From assembly GCA_022010055.1 (NCBI GenBank), contig CP091737.1:1302001-1366000 (forward strand): DNA of 64,000 bases, written 5' to 3'. How positions within the stretch are numbered: the first letter of the stretch is position 1; each line of letters begins with the position of its first letter. Below are positions 1 through 8,617 of this stretch, piece after piece. Made by a program: the position numbers and the translations under genes. The notes below the pieces were generated by a model. That model saw only the letters and a list, made by a program, of their open reading frames with translations, was not told where the DNA came from and did not search any database. The DNA is from Treponema sp. (GTDB taxonomy: Bacteria > Spirochaetota > Spirochaetia > Treponematales > Treponemataceae).

Positions 1-218
1 GAAAACGAAACGGATGTTGAGTTTGAGGCGTAAGGCGGTTGTCCGCCTTCCTTATTTATTTCAGTTTCTTCTATAAAATACGCATCTGGATAGCGGCGCT
101 TAAACTCCAGCAAATCGCTAAAATTAAGCTCCGAGCCGTCGGAGTGAAGGATACATTCTTTTTCGATTATTGCAAAACAGCGCGATGATGTTTTTTCCGG
201 ATTTTTTATAAAAGGCAT
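1..218 (-). CDS. Hypothetical protein, partial at left edge
   Basis: A reading frame starts with ATG at 218 and stays open for 72 codons to the window edge. A GAGGAA ribosome binding site lies just upstream, inside the end of the preceding GNAT gene, so the two would be translationally coupled (13-base overlap). The visible protein is small and charged, with the segment FKRRYPDAYF and an acidic patch EETEIN. I do not recognise a family. The hairpin at 32-49 lies inside this frame, so the gene may really end earlier if a base is missing here. Confidence 0.4.
   Translation of the reverse strand, partial: MPFIKNPEKTSSRCFAIIEKECILHSDGSELNFSDLLEFKRRYPDAYFIEETEINKEGGQPPYASNSTSVSF
32..49. terminator. 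Terminator-like hairpin
   Basis: A 7-bp perfect stem AAGGCGG / CCGCCTT with a four-base loop is followed on the + strand by a T-rich run. On the + strand it begins one base after an in-frame TAA that closes a short acidic reading frame (ENETDVEFEA) entering from the left edge, which would make it the terminator of a rightward gene outside the window. Confidence 0.4.
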
Positions 219-803
219 ATTTCCTCTGTGATTATTTCTGTTATTTTTTTCAGTTCCTGGAACGGAATGAACGGCGGCTGATTTTTTTTGTGGTCGCCGA
301 GCATTTTTTCCATCCAGACCATATTGTACCAGCGGTTGAATTTATAGCCGCAGTCGTGGAATTTTCCGGCCATGCGGTAACCTTGTTTTTCGTGAAAATA
401 TATGCTTGCGTTTGTAAGATGCTCGTCCGGCCCGTCTGTCTGGGCGATGCAGGCGTTTGCGTTTAAAACATTTTGTCTTGCGAGCGTTGACTCAAGCCGC
501 TTTAACAGCGCAGAACCGATTCCTGCGCGGCGAAGATTTTTTTTTGACGTAAATTGAAGTTTCTACCGCCCAGTCGTAGGCATTCCGTTCCTTGAAGCGG
601 CCTGCATAAGCATAGCCGGCGATTTTTCCGTCTGATTCCGCAACGTAATACGGATAATTTTTTAAGGTTTCGCGGATTCTGCCGCAGAATTCATCTGCGG
701 TTGGAACTACATACTCAAATGTGATTGCCGTTTCTTCCACGTAAGGCGCGTAGATTTCAAGCAGAGAGTCAGCATCGTTTTCTGTTGCAAGCCTGATATT
801 CAT
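206..803 (-). CDS. GNAT-family N-acetyltransferase (phosphinothricin acetyltransferase-like)
   Basis: The first ~107 residues begin MNIRLATENDADSLLEIY and carry the typical Pat/Bar-type opening (IYAPYVEETAITFEY), followed by a strand ending AVETSIYV. A run of nine T at 541-549 breaks the frame. After it the same fold continues with LRRAGIGSALL, the acetyl-CoA pyrophosphate-binding R/Q-x-x-G-x-G/A loop, then NASIYFHEKQGYR and a Trp-rich C-terminus, as in the family. Start ATG at 803 is preferred over the upstream candidate because the family begins with this strand. Total about 198 residues, normal length. It probably acetylates an amino compound; the substrate cannot be told. Confidence 0.8.
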
Positions 804-912
804 TTTCCAGCTTCCTGTTGATTTATATTTTTTACGTTGCGATTCCAGAACGCTTAATGACAAGCGCAGAGCCTTATGAAAAAATCTTGATTAAAGTTAT
901 TGCGCGCGCGGA

Positions 913-1455
913 TTATTCATTCCGGCAAAACGCATTCTCAAAATCCTCTGTACGGCTCCAGTATTTTTTGCCCCAGTTTTCAAAGTTCCATTCGTCGGAA
1001 TACCCGCTGCACTCGTAGTCAATATAAAAGAGTTTTTCATCTTGAACTATAAAATTCGTAGGATAATAGTCAAGGTTCAAGCCTTTTTCGTTGATTTTTT
1101 TTGCCATCTCGCGGGCTTGCGAAAGATATTCGTCCTTCATCCGGTTGTTTTTTACAAGGGAGACAATATCCTCGCCGTCTATGAATTCTTTAAGCACAAT
1201 TTCTTTTTCAAAATCAATTTCGTACAATTTTGGAATGTTTATGCCGGCTTCCAAAAGACGCTGATAATCCCTGGATTCTGCCTCAATCTTGTTTCCAAAC
1301 TGAAAATAGTCGCATGGCTCGTGATGAATCTGCTTCAGCGTATAATTTTTTCCGTCTTTTTCCGCAAGATATGAATAGCCGCCCTTGCCTTTGCCCAAAA
1401 GTTTTTTTATTGAAAAGTTTTTTCCGTTTACTTCAATGTTTTCTGGAATTTTCAT
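913..1455 (-). CDS. Small protein-kinase-like (RIO/APH-type) protein
   Basis: This 180-residue protein has a glycine-rich loop GKGKGG (residues 21-26), a VAIK-like lysine (K41 in YTLKQ), a catalytic-loop-like LDYYPTN (D129, N134) and a DFG-like YIDYE (D146). This is the minimal kinase arrangement of lipopolysaccharide-kinase/RIO-like proteins. The HxD histidine is replaced by Leu (N-L-D), so activity is uncertain. A strong AGGGGAG site precedes ATG 1455. It sits between cytidine deaminase and the GNAT gene, same strand, and is probably co-transcribed with cdd. Substrate unknown. Confidence 0.6.
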   Translation of the reverse strand: MKIPENIEVNGKNFSIKKLLGKGKGGYSYLAEKDGKNYTLKQIHHEPCDYFQFGNKIEAESRDYQRLLEAGINIPKLYEIDFEKEIVLKEFIDGEDIVSLVKNNRMKDEYLSQAREMAKKINEKGLNLDYYPTNFIVQDEKLFYIDYECSGYSDEWNFENWGKKYWSRTEDFENAFCRNE

Positions 1456-1472
1456 AAGATTCTCCCCTATTT

Positions 1473-1874
1473 TTAAAGCGAGAAACTTTCCGGAAGAAGT
1501 TCCGCCAAAGTAAAGATTTTGAATTCGGATACGGATTTTGCAAGAATAATCTTAAAATCCGGCGCGCAGAATTCGCGCAAAACCTGACGGCAGACTCCAC
1601 ACGGCGGACAAAAATCTTTAACCTTGCCGTTTTTTCCGCCGACAATGCAGATTGCCTCAAAATCTTTTACACCTTCGCTTACCGCCTTGAAAATCGCTGT
1701 CCGTTCCGCGCAATTGCTAGGTCCATACGCAGCATTTTCAATGTTGCAGCCGCCGTATATTTTTCCACTTTTTGAAAGCAGCGCGGCTCCAACAAAAAAG
1801 TTCGAATACGGTGCGTAAGAAAATTTCAGCATTTCCATCGCTTTTTCAATAAGATTTGTCTCTGAGATTTCCAT
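1473..1874 (-). CDS. cdd: Cytidine deaminase
   Basis: Hydrolytic deamination of cytidine/deoxycytidine in pyrimidine salvage, cytosolic. The sequence shows the zinc site in two parts: NCAERTA (Cys ligand and catalytic Glu) and PPCGVCRQVLREF (two Cys ligands), plus the substrate-binding NIENAAYGPS. About 133 residues, the normal length of the small tetrameric class. A GAGG motif six bases before the second ATG supports starting at MEISETN (1874) rather than six bases earlier. Intact frame. Confidence 0.95.
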   Translation of the reverse strand: MEISETNLIEKAMEMLKFSYAPYSNFFVGAALLSKSGKIYGGCNIENAAYGPSNCAERTAIFKAVSEGVKDFEAICIVGGKNGKVKDFCPPCGVCRQVLREFCAPDFKIILAKSVSEFKIFTLAELLPESFSL

Positions 1875-1923
1875 ACGCATCCTCGCTTTATTATTTGAAT
1901 ATCAAATTTTTATTAGGCTTAAT

Positions 1924-2109
1924 TTCGAGTTTTTTTTACAAATTACGAAAGAACGCTTTCGGCATATTTCCAATTTGCTCAGATGGATTTGGCTCGCGCT
2001 ACGCTTGTATTAATTCGGGTGCTCCGCACTTTAATTAATTCAATCGCCAAAAATCTTCACAAATTGCAAATCTGCCTGCGCTTTTATTCTTTTTGCAAAA
2101 AAACTCGAT
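1924..2109. repeat. Dispersed palindromic element A, copy 1
   Basis: The gap between cdd and hisS is almost filled by a ~186-bp element whose ends are inverted (TCGAGTTTTTTTT at the left, AAAACTCGA at the right). Inner segments also mirror each other: GGCATATTTCCAATTTG near the left arm against CAAATTGCAAATCTGCC near the right. The apex carries small hairpins including GTGC-TCC-GCAC. Near-identical copies lie at 43505-43674 and 52330-52514. No coding capacity is evident. It resembles a MITE or a large intergenic hairpin repeat. Confidence 0.85.
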
Positions 2110-2181
2110 ATTCAACCTATTAATTGCAAAAATCGCTCCCAGCGGATTTATTCCTTTTCCCAAAATTTGCCATTCATCTTA

Positions 2182-3492
2182 TTAAACTCTTGCGGCCTTG
2201 ATTATTTCAGCGGCTTTTTCCGCCGTAAGTCCGGATGAAATTTCCCGGGTTAAAAGATTTTTCAGGGAAATCGCGCCGGATTTTATCTCATCCTCGCCAA
2301 GCATGATTCCCCATTTCACGCCTTTTGCAGTTGTAACAGCGTACTGCTGCGCCATTTTTTTAGCTTCAGGAAAAACTTCCACATTTATTCCAAAAGAGCG
2401 GAGGTTTGACGCAACTTTCTGGTAATAAATTGAATTGTTTTCGTCAAGGCAATAAATTTCCGCGTCAAGATAGCTTCCGGCAGATTTAAAAACGCCAAGC
2501 TGCTCAAGTCCGGCAATAAGCCTGTCGATTCCGATTGAAGCGCCGACTCCGGGAACTTTTTCTTTCATATAAAGTCCGGCAAGATTGTCATAGCGTCCGC
2601 CCGAACAAACTGAACCGATAGAAGGAAGATCGTTCAGAAAAGTTTCGTAGACAACGCCTGTATAATAGTCGAGTCCGCGCGTAATGCTAGGGTCAAGGAC
2701 ATAAGTTTTCTCTATTCCTGCGGCTTTCATCATCTCATAGATGCCGCGCATACGCTGAGTGTCTGAATCCGCACCGCCTGCAAGAGTTTCTATTTTTGAA
2801 AGAATTTCTTCAAACGAGCCTTTGGCGGAAATGTATTCAATTATTTTTTCAGCCTTTTTTTCATCGCCGGTAAATTCATTCAGCTCTTTTAAGACTTCCT
2901 CTTCTCCGACTTTCGCAAGCTTATCAACAGAACGAAGAATATCCTCGCTTTTTTCGCTTACGCCAAGACTCGCAAGAAAACGGTTAAAAATTCCGCGGTG
3001 GTTCACATGAATCGTAATATTTTCAACGCCAATTCCGTTCAATGCCGCTTTCATCACATTCAGAATCTCAAAATCAGATGCCGCGCTGTCTGAACCGACT
3101 GTATCAATATCGCACTGCACAAATTCGCGGTAACGGCCGGCCTGTGGTTTTTCTCCGCGCCATACTTTTGCTATATGGTAACGCTTGAACGGAAAATAAA
3201 GCTCATTTTTATGTTCTGCCGTAAAACGCGCAAAAGGAACTGTAAGGTCAAAACGCAGGGCAACGTCGCGTCCGCCATTGTCTTCAAAGCGGAAAACCTG
3301 CTTTTCTGTCTCGCCGTTGCTTTTTCTTAAAAGAATTTCTGTGTATTCAAGAACCGGCGTATCAATAGGAACAAATCCAAAAGATCTGTAAACTTGTGTA
3401 ATTTTTTCTGTAAGGTTTGTTCTTCCAATCTCTGCTTCCGGCAAAAAATCACGGAAGCCTTTTAGAACTCTAGGTTGAATTAAATCGCTCAT
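2182..3492 (-). CDS. hisS: Histidyl-tRNA synthetase
   Basis: Charges tRNA-His. The protein (436 residues) starts MSDLIQPRVLKGFRDFLP, a class II aminoacyl-tRNA synthetase opening. It has motif 2 (FRFEDNGGRDVALRFDLT, with the histidine-contacting arginine after it), RAEKPQAGRYREF-like RGEKPQAGRYREFVQCD, and the HisA-box GLDYYTGVVYE followed by GGRYDNL and motif 3 GVGASIGIDRL. A C-terminal anticodon-binding domain follows (MAQQYAVTTAKGVKWGIMLGEDE). The start at 3492 is chosen because the ten extra upstream residues are not part of the family. Divergent from coaX, with about 60 bp of shared AT-rich promoter region. Confidence 0.95.
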   Translation of the reverse strand: MSDLIQPRVLKGFRDFLPEAEIGRTNLTEKITQVYRSFGFVPIDTPVLEYTEILLRKSNGETEKQVFRFEDNGGRDVALRFDLTVPFARFTAEHKNELYFPFKRYHIAKVWRGEKPQAGRYREFVQCDIDTVGSDSAASDFEILNVMKAALNGIGVENITIHVNHRGIFNRFLASLGVSEKSEDILRSVDKLAKVGEEEVLKELNEFTGDEKKAEKIIEYISAKGSFEEILSKIETLAGGADSDTQRMRGIYEMMKAAGIEKTYVLDPSITRGLDYYTGVVYETFLNDLPSIGSVCSGGRYDNLAGLYMKEKVPGVGASIGIDRLIAGLEQLGVFKSAGSYLDAEIYCLDENNSIYYQKVASNLRSFGINVEVFPEAKKMAQQYAVTTAKGVKWGIMLGEDEIKSGAISLKNLLTREISSGLTAEKAAEIIKAARV

Positions 3493-3516
3493 ATTCAGTA
3501 TATTATCACAAAAAAC

Positions 3517-3544
3517 TTGCAAGATACAATAAAATCAATAAAAT
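3517..3544 (+). promoter_or_regulatory. Candidate coaX promoter
   Basis: TTGCAA at 3517-3522 and TAAAAT at 3539-3544 are separated by 16 bases, in the hisS-coaX divergent gap. The start codon follows only ten bases after the -10 box, so the transcript would be nearly leaderless; this is a weak point. Confidence 0.35.
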
Positions 3545-3554
3545 ATAAGATATT

Positions 3555-4348
3555 ATGATTCTTGCATTTGACATCGGAAACACGAATATAAAAGCCGCGC
3601 TTATTGATGGCGAAACAATCACACACCAGTGGCGTCTTTCTACAGATCCAAAACGAACCGGAGATGAATATTTTTCTGCGCTGCGCCCGCTTTTTATTGA
3701 CGCCGGAATCGATTTTTCCGGAATTGACGATGCTGTAATAAGTTCCGTTGTGCCGGCGCTGATAGGACCATTTATCATAGTAACACAGCATTTCTGCAAA
3801 AAAAAGCCGCTTGTAATCGGACCGGAAATTTTTCCTGAGCTTCCTGTTAAAATACCTGAAACCGCAACCCACGAAATCGGGACAGATTTGCTCTGCGACG
3901 CCGTTGCCGCCTGGGAAAAATATAAAGTTCCGGCGATTGTAATTGATTTTGGAACCGCCCTTTCCTTTACGGCAGTTGATTGCGAAGGAAACATAGCGGG
4001 AATCGCCATTGCGCCAGGACTGGGAACCGCGATAAATTCACTTTCAAGAATACGGCGCAGCTTCCCTGCGTTCCTATGGAAGTTCCGGAATCAAGCCTTG
4101 GAAAAAACACTGTATGGGCAATTCAATCCGGGATTTTTCTAGGATACAAGGGTCTTGTTGAATCGATGGTCAGCAGGATGAAAACAGATATTTCAAAAGA
4201 AAGCATGACAAAAAAAGAAGACATTAAAGTAATTGCAACCGGCGGACTTAACAGCATGCTCCAGCCGATTACAAAATGCATTAATTTCATAGACAAGGAT
4301 TTAACTATAACAGGCATGATGCTGATTTTTAAAGCCGTAAGAAAATAA
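3555..4348 (+). CDS. coaX: Type III pantothenate kinase (one frame break)
   Basis: First step of coenzyme A synthesis. Residues 1-10 give MILAFDIGNTN, the phosphate-binding DxGNT motif of CoaX, followed by HEIGTDLLCDAVAAW (family GxDR/AVAA region) and VIDFGTALSFTAVD. The frame breaks near 4043, where CTTTC should read CTTTTC. Restoring one T joins AINSL to FKNTAQLP and then GKNTVWAIQSGIFLGY, the conserved CoaX C-terminal motif, and finally IATGGL. Total about 264 residues, normal. The usual Arg of the GADR motif is Leu here. Confidence 0.9.
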
Positions 4349-4367
4349 TTTTTTCTAAAGCCAAAGG

Positions 4368-5495
4368 TCAGCGACTTTTTTCTATAAAATCCTCAAACTG
4401 AACACCAGCTCCATTCTGAACATCACGCACAAGAACCGAGCCTACGGCAAGATTTAAGAATTCAGGAGAAATTCCGGGCGAGAGAATTTTTTCAGTCCTC
4501 AGCACGCCAATATCAGAAAGCAGGACTTTCTCTCCTTTTTTTAATGAGCGCATAAAATGAAGGGAACGGTTTGTTCGTCCGTAATTTTTTTCTTCCGCCG
4601 GAGCAAGTTTTTTTATTCCGCTCCCCAGAACTGAAAGAATTTTTTCCCCTTCAAATGATTCTTTCAGCTGCGAAAAAGCAATTTCCCAGCCGCGGTCTTT
4701 TCCGTAACGCTTAAAAAGCGCCTCCGTCTGGCGCACGGCATGCACCATAAGAGCGAACTGCTCGCCTTCAAGTGCGACAGGATCGTCAAGTCCGCTTGTT
4801 TTCCGGCTTAAAGTTATGTGCTTTTCAATTACAGTTCCGCCGCACGCAACAGAAAGAACCGGAACAAGAACCGGGTCAAGACTGTGATCGCTTACACCGG
4901 TTTCAACACCAAAAATACTCTTCAAGTTGGCGACAAGTTTTAAATTATATTCAGACTCCGGAGCGGGATAGCTTGTAATGCAGTGCAAAAGGGAAACATT
5001 TTCAGTTCCAAGGATAGAAAGAGCATTCTCAATATCCTTTAATTTTGAGACTCCGCTGGAAACAATTACAGGAACAGGGATTTCTGACTTTTTTTTCTGA
5101 GCCGCGCGGTATTTTGCGAGCGCCTCCAGCATAGGAAAATGGTTCAGTTCTGGAGAAGCGATTTTTACATAATCAGGATTTATTTCTAAAAGTTCAGAAA
5201 GGCTTTTCAGCCCGAACGGAGAGCACACAAATTTCACATTTTTTGAATGGGCATATCCGAGCATCTCAAGATAAAAAGACGGCGCGCATTCAAGCTGCTT
5301 AAAACGGTCATAAAGCCGTATGTTTCCGGAAGGAAGCTGAACAAATCCTGTCTCCGGGTGAAGAATTTCGTCTGCATATACCCACTGGAATTTTACCGCA
5401 TCCGCGCCGGAATCAACTGCCAGGTCAACAAGAGTCTTTGCTTTTTCCAGAGAACCTTCGTGGCTTGTACCGATTTCTGCAATTATAAACGCCAT
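4368..5495 (-). CDS. N-acetylneuraminate/nonulosonate synthase, NeuB family
   Basis: Condenses PEP with an acylated hexose to make a nine-carbon sugar acid. The 375 residues contain IAEIGTSHEGSLEKAK (NeuB opening), DAVKFQ, VKIASPEL, VSSGVS, LLHCITSYPAP, GVSDHS, VIEKHITLSR and DDPVALEG, all hallmarks of the NeuB/PseI/LegI barrel, then a C-terminal SAF (antifreeze-like) domain from about residue 300 (GRTNRSLHF). Whether the product is sialic, legionaminic or pseudaminic acid cannot be told. It overlaps the downstream lipoprotein stop/start by one base. With the MAF_flag10-type protein at 33678-35306 it suggests nonulosonate decoration of flagellar filaments. Confidence 0.9.
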   Translation of the reverse strand: MAFIIAEIGTSHEGSLEKAKTLVDLAVDSGADAVKFQWVYADEILHPETGFVQLPSGNIRLYDRFKQLECAPSFYLEMLGYAHSKNVKFVCSPFGLKSLSELLEINPDYVKIASPELNHFPMLEALAKYRAAQKKKSEIPVPVIVSSGVSKLKDIENALSILGTENVSLLHCITSYPAPESEYNLKLVANLKSIFGVETGVSDHSLDPVLVPVLSVACGGTVIEKHITLSRKTSGLDDPVALEGEQFALMVHAVRQTEALFKRYGKDRGWEIAFSQLKESFEGEKILSVLGSGIKKLAPAEEKNYGRTNRSLHFMRSLKKGEKVLLSDIGVLRTEKILSPGISPEFLNLAVGSVLVRDVQNGAGVQFEDFIEKSR

Positions 5496-5860
5496 TATTT
5501 TAACAATCCTGCGGCAGACTCCGCCTTGTACCGGTTTGAATAAATATCAAGAACAGAAACCGGAAGCCAGCCTTCATCAAAATAATACCAGTTTTCAGAA
5601 TTATTAAAAACAGCGTTTCCTTTTATCTGAAGTATATCACCTTTTCTGCAGTGGCCGTTTATTTCGCCCGCCCAGTCAGTTGTTTTTCTAAAAGCCGCAT
5701 ACGGCTCAACAACAACTGCCCACTGGACATCAGGAGCAAGGGCCAGAGGCTCTGAACTGTCAAAAACAATTTGTTTTTTTTCTGAACAGGAAACTGTGGA
5801 AAAAAGAACCAAAAATAAAATAAATGAAATTTTTAAAGGAAGCGGTAGAAAACTGCGCAT
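5495..5860 (-). CDS. Small lipoprotein with possible SH3-like domain
   Basis: A 121-residue protein starts with a hydrophobic signal (ISFILFLVLFSTVSC) ending in a lipobox-like cysteine, so it should be a lipoprotein. The rest includes AVVVEPYAAFRKTTDWAG and RKGDILQIKGN, then WYYFDEGWLPVSVL, which is the spacing typical of bacterial SH3-like modules. Function unknown. It is tightly packed between the Nudix gene (adjacent) and the neuB-family gene (one-base overlap), so the three are probably one operon. Confidence 0.7.
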   Translation of the reverse strand: MRSFLPLPLKISFILFLVLFSTVSCSEKKQIVFDSSEPLALAPDVQWAVVVEPYAAFRKTTDWAGEINGHCRKGDILQIKGNAVFNNSENWYYFDEGWLPVSVLDIYSNRYKAESAAGLLK

Positions 5861-6262
5861 TTATTTTTCCAAAAAATGTAATACTTCAGGATAAATTTTC
5901 AAATCTGAATCCACAAAATTCAAACTTTCAATCTCGCGCGGAAAAACCCATTTATACTCTGTATGCTCCGTAAGAACGAACGGTTTTTCAAGCCCGTCGT
6001 GCTCCAACTGGACAAAATAGGCGTTCAAAAAACATTCTTTTCCCTTGTGAACGAACGAACATGATGCGATTTTTTCACCCGGAACAGCCTTGACACCGAA
6101 TTCCTCGTCCATTTCCCGGATAATTGCCGTCTTGTCGTCCTCACCGGCATCAAGCTTACCGCCAGGAAATTCCCAGCGGTTTCCCATATCGCCCTTGGGA
6201 ATTCGATGGGCAATAAGAATCTTTCCGTTTTTATAGACAATGCACGCAATAGAACTACTCAT
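5861..6262 (-). CDS. Nudix hydrolase, MutT-like (8-oxo-dGTP diphosphatase type)
   Basis: The protein (133 residues) carries a full Nudix box: GGKLDAGEDDK, then REMDEEFGV, with all the acidic Mg-binding residues. RWEFPGGK immediately before it matches the MutT subgroup that removes oxidised purine nucleotides. Length is typical of MutT. Its start directly abuts the downstream end of the membrane-protein gene at 6263, so translation is likely coupled. Exact substrate is inferred from the subgroup only. Confidence 0.88.
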   Translation of the reverse strand: MSSSIACIVYKNGKILIAHRIPKGDMGNRWEFPGGKLDAGEDDKTAIIREMDEEFGVKAVPGEKIASCSFVHKGKECFLNAYFVQLEHDGLEKPFVLTEHTEYKWVFPREIESLNFVDSDLKIYPEVLHFLEK

Positions 6263-6775
6263 TTAAAGAAAAAGAACTCCCGGAATTATAAAATGAACAA
6301 CGGCGGCGACCATACAGGCAACACCAATATATTTTTTATGCTCAACAAACACATTCTGAAAAAAAGCTGGCAGCTCAAGGTTTGCAGAACTGTTTTCAAC
6401 ATAATATTCAAAGAGCATCGCCGCGCCGCCTAAAAGCCCTGCCATAGCAGGCAAAAGGTCTCCTAAAAATGGAATTCCATTCACCGGGGAAAGAATTTTA
6501 AGCGCGGCGACAATAACAGAAAGAACTCCCATTACAAGCTGGAACAACCTGTCGTTCAAAACTGAGTTCTTTGAAAACATTCCGTTCACTGTCTTTTTCT
6601 GGTGCGGAAGTTTTACACCGCGGTAATCGGTATCAAGAAAAGAAATATCATCATCCGGGTCAAGTTTTACATCTGGAGAAGGGCTCTGCTGTTCCTGTTC
6701 CGAAGATTTTCCAAAAAAGAGTATAAATCCAACAAAAAGATTTAAAAAAACTGACAAAAAATAAAACTGTATCAT
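6263..6775 (-). CDS. Membrane protein of unknown function
   Basis: A 170-residue protein with an N-terminal membrane segment (FYFLSVFLNLFVGFILFFG), an acidic cytosolic/periplasmic loop rich in Asp and Gln, and three further hydrophobic segments (LVMGVLSVIVAALKIL, LLPAMAGLLGGAAMLFEYY, IGVACMVAAVVHFIIPG). I do not recognise a family. It is one of a run of five leftward genes from 8617 to 5495 that are closely spaced and probably co-transcribed. Confidence 0.7.
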   Translation of the reverse strand: MIQFYFLSVFLNLFVGFILFFGKSSEQEQQSPSPDVKLDPDDDISFLDTDYRGVKLPHQKKTVNGMFSKNSVLNDRLFQLVMGVLSVIVAALKILSPVNGIPFLGDLLPAMAGLLGGAAMLFEYYVENSSANLELPAFFQNVFVEHKKYIGVACMVAAVVHFIIPGVLFL

Positions 6776-6785
6776 AAATCCCCTT

Positions 6786-7355
6786 TTAGCGCTTTAATAT
6801 GCCTGCTGAAAAATTTTTATTCTCGTTGCCAAGCGTAACATCCGCATCAACTGACATTATATCATAATCCTTGAATTGTGTCCGTATAAAAAGCTCGTTG
6901 CCGTCATAAGAATCAGAAAGCTCCGAAACATGGACTATCGTTCCTGATGAATCAACAGCCTTAAAGACTACCGTCAATGGAACTGGTGTAAATTTTCCGG
7001 ATTTCCTTAGTTTTTCAGAAATTTTTTCCGCCTTGAAAGTTACATAAATTTCTTCCGAATAAGAAAACGCCGTAAGGTTTCCGTAGGTTTCCCCGATTCT
7101 CAGCTTATTTTTATTAGCCTGATAAGACATAAAATAGGCAAAAGCGCAGAAAAGAAGAAGAAAGATAAGCATTGTGCGGTTAAGCGGATTTTTTAAAAGA
7201 ATTTTTATGGGATTCCGCGTGAACTGATTTACTTTTCCAGCATAAAAATCCTGAACGATTTTAGGCGCGTTTTTTATGCGTTCTTCGCGGTTGTAATAAA
7301 AGTGCAAAGGCTTTTCGCCATCGGCATAACCTTCATCAAATTTATCAAAATCCAT
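6786..7355 (-). CDS. Single-span membrane protein of unknown function
   Basis: The 189 residues start MDFDKFDEGYADGEK at 7355; a GGAAGG site eight bases upstream supports this start over the upstream candidate. A cytosolic tail of ~60 residues precedes one membrane span (MLIFLLLFCAFAYFMSYQ), followed by a ~110-residue domain of alternating strands (TAFSYSEEIYVTFKAEKIS, LTVVFKAVD, FKDYDIMSVDADVTLG) that probably lies outside the membrane. No family recognised. Confidence 0.7.
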   Translation of the reverse strand: MDFDKFDEGYADGEKPLHFYYNREERIKNAPKIVQDFYAGKVNQFTRNPIKILLKNPLNRTMLIFLLLFCAFAYFMSYQANKNKLRIGETYGNLTAFSYSEEIYVTFKAEKISEKLRKSGKFTPVPLTVVFKAVDSSGTIVHVSELSDSYDGNELFIRTQFKDYDIMSVDADVTLGNENKNFSAGILKR

Positions 7356-7385
7356 AGTCAACCTTCCGGCAGCAAATGCCATGAA

Positions 7386-8617
7386 TTATTTAAACATTGT
7401 ATCCAGTAGGGAATCCGTGCGCCACCAGACAAGCCTGGCCTTTTCCTTTTCACAAAGAAGGGCTGAAATAATTCCTTCGTCAGAAAGCGACAGCGAATAG
7501 TAAAGTGAATTCTTGTGATTTATCTCAATGTTTCGCTTCATGACATTCTGTGTTCCCGGCTGAAGCATCATCACATTAAACCATTTTCCGTAGTAATGAT
7601 AAAATACATCCAGGTATTTTTTGTAACTCCAAGGAAATCATAAGGCAGCTTGTACGTAAGTTTTGAAAAATCCTCCGTAACAGACTCTTCATACGCCGGA
7701 ATGTTCAGAGCCTCGCCGAATTTCCCAGTCGCAATGTCAAGCGGATACACAGAACTTTTTACGTAATCAATTCCGGACTGTGTTTTAGACTCTTCGTCAA
7801 TATGAGAAAAATAATAATCAACTTTGACATAAAGCCGTTCCGCATAGCAGTCGGGAACAACATTTTCAACCGTAACAAAAAGGTCGGACTGCTCGGCATT
7901 TACGTTCACAGACTCCGGTGTAATGACTGGAACAACCTTGACACCTACAGGAATCCGATATTTCAAGAATCCGGATGAAGCGAACCAGTATGCCGCAAGT
8001 CCGTCGTTGTTTGAAGAAACCACAACGATTTCGTTATTTTCGGTTGTGTAAATATTTTTTATATCAGGAAAAGGCGTTCCGCTAGGCCCCTGCTGGCCAA
8101 GATAATCAATTTCTTTTCCATCGCTTGAAATTCTAAGAACAACCTGGCTGTAAAGAAGGCTCTGCGACACATCCTGCTCGTTGCGCTCCCTTGGTACAGT
8201 TCCAACGGCATAAATATATTTTCTTGAGTCAACGGCAATTTTTCCGGTAAGAGAAAAAGGATACGAAACAGGTTTCCAGATTCCAGAGTCTGTATTTACA
8301 ATGGAAGAAAACTTTGCCTGCGCATAAAAATCTTCGCTATAAAAAAGAGAAAGCAAGTCGCCATAAGAATTCAGCGACATAATTTTTCCGGCATCGCCAT
8401 TCACGATATAGAAAAAACCATCCCTCATATACAATGAAGAAGAAACCTGACCGCTTTCCCTTAATTTAAAAAGATTTATCTGTTCTGCAAAATTGCCATA
8501 GTCCAGTGAAAAAAGCTCGTTTTCAGAAACAGAAAGAACCTTGTTCGACCTTCCGCAAGAAGCAAAAAAAATAGAAACAAATGCAAAAAACAGACAGAGA
8601 TTTTTTTTTCTAAGCAT
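7386..8617 (-). CDS. Lipoprotein with beta-propeller-like repeats (one frame break)
   Basis: Start at 8617 gives MLRKKNLCLFFAFVSIFFASC, a lipoprotein signal with Cys at the end. The mature part reads like NHL/propeller blades (DGFFYIVNGDAGKIMSLNSYGDL, RKYIYAVGTV, VVLRISSDGKEIDYLG, TENNEIVVVSSN). The frame breaks near 7608, where TATTTTATC lacks one T; with it restored the tail runs WMYFYHYYGKWFNVMMLQPGTQN to the stop at 7386. About 411 residues. Function unknown. It starts overlapping the 3' end of secA and lies directly downstream of it. Confidence 0.7.

Noticed and set aside
1881..2181. Small genes within the repeat A copies
   Set aside because: Short reading frames differ between copies and are not preserved; the shared feature is the palindrome.
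3555..4348. Programmed ribosomal frameshift in coaX and other split genes
   Set aside because: Breaks occur in many unrelated genes at ordinary short homopolymers, without slippery heptamers plus a downstream pseudoknot, and mostly need one added base; assembly error explains them all.
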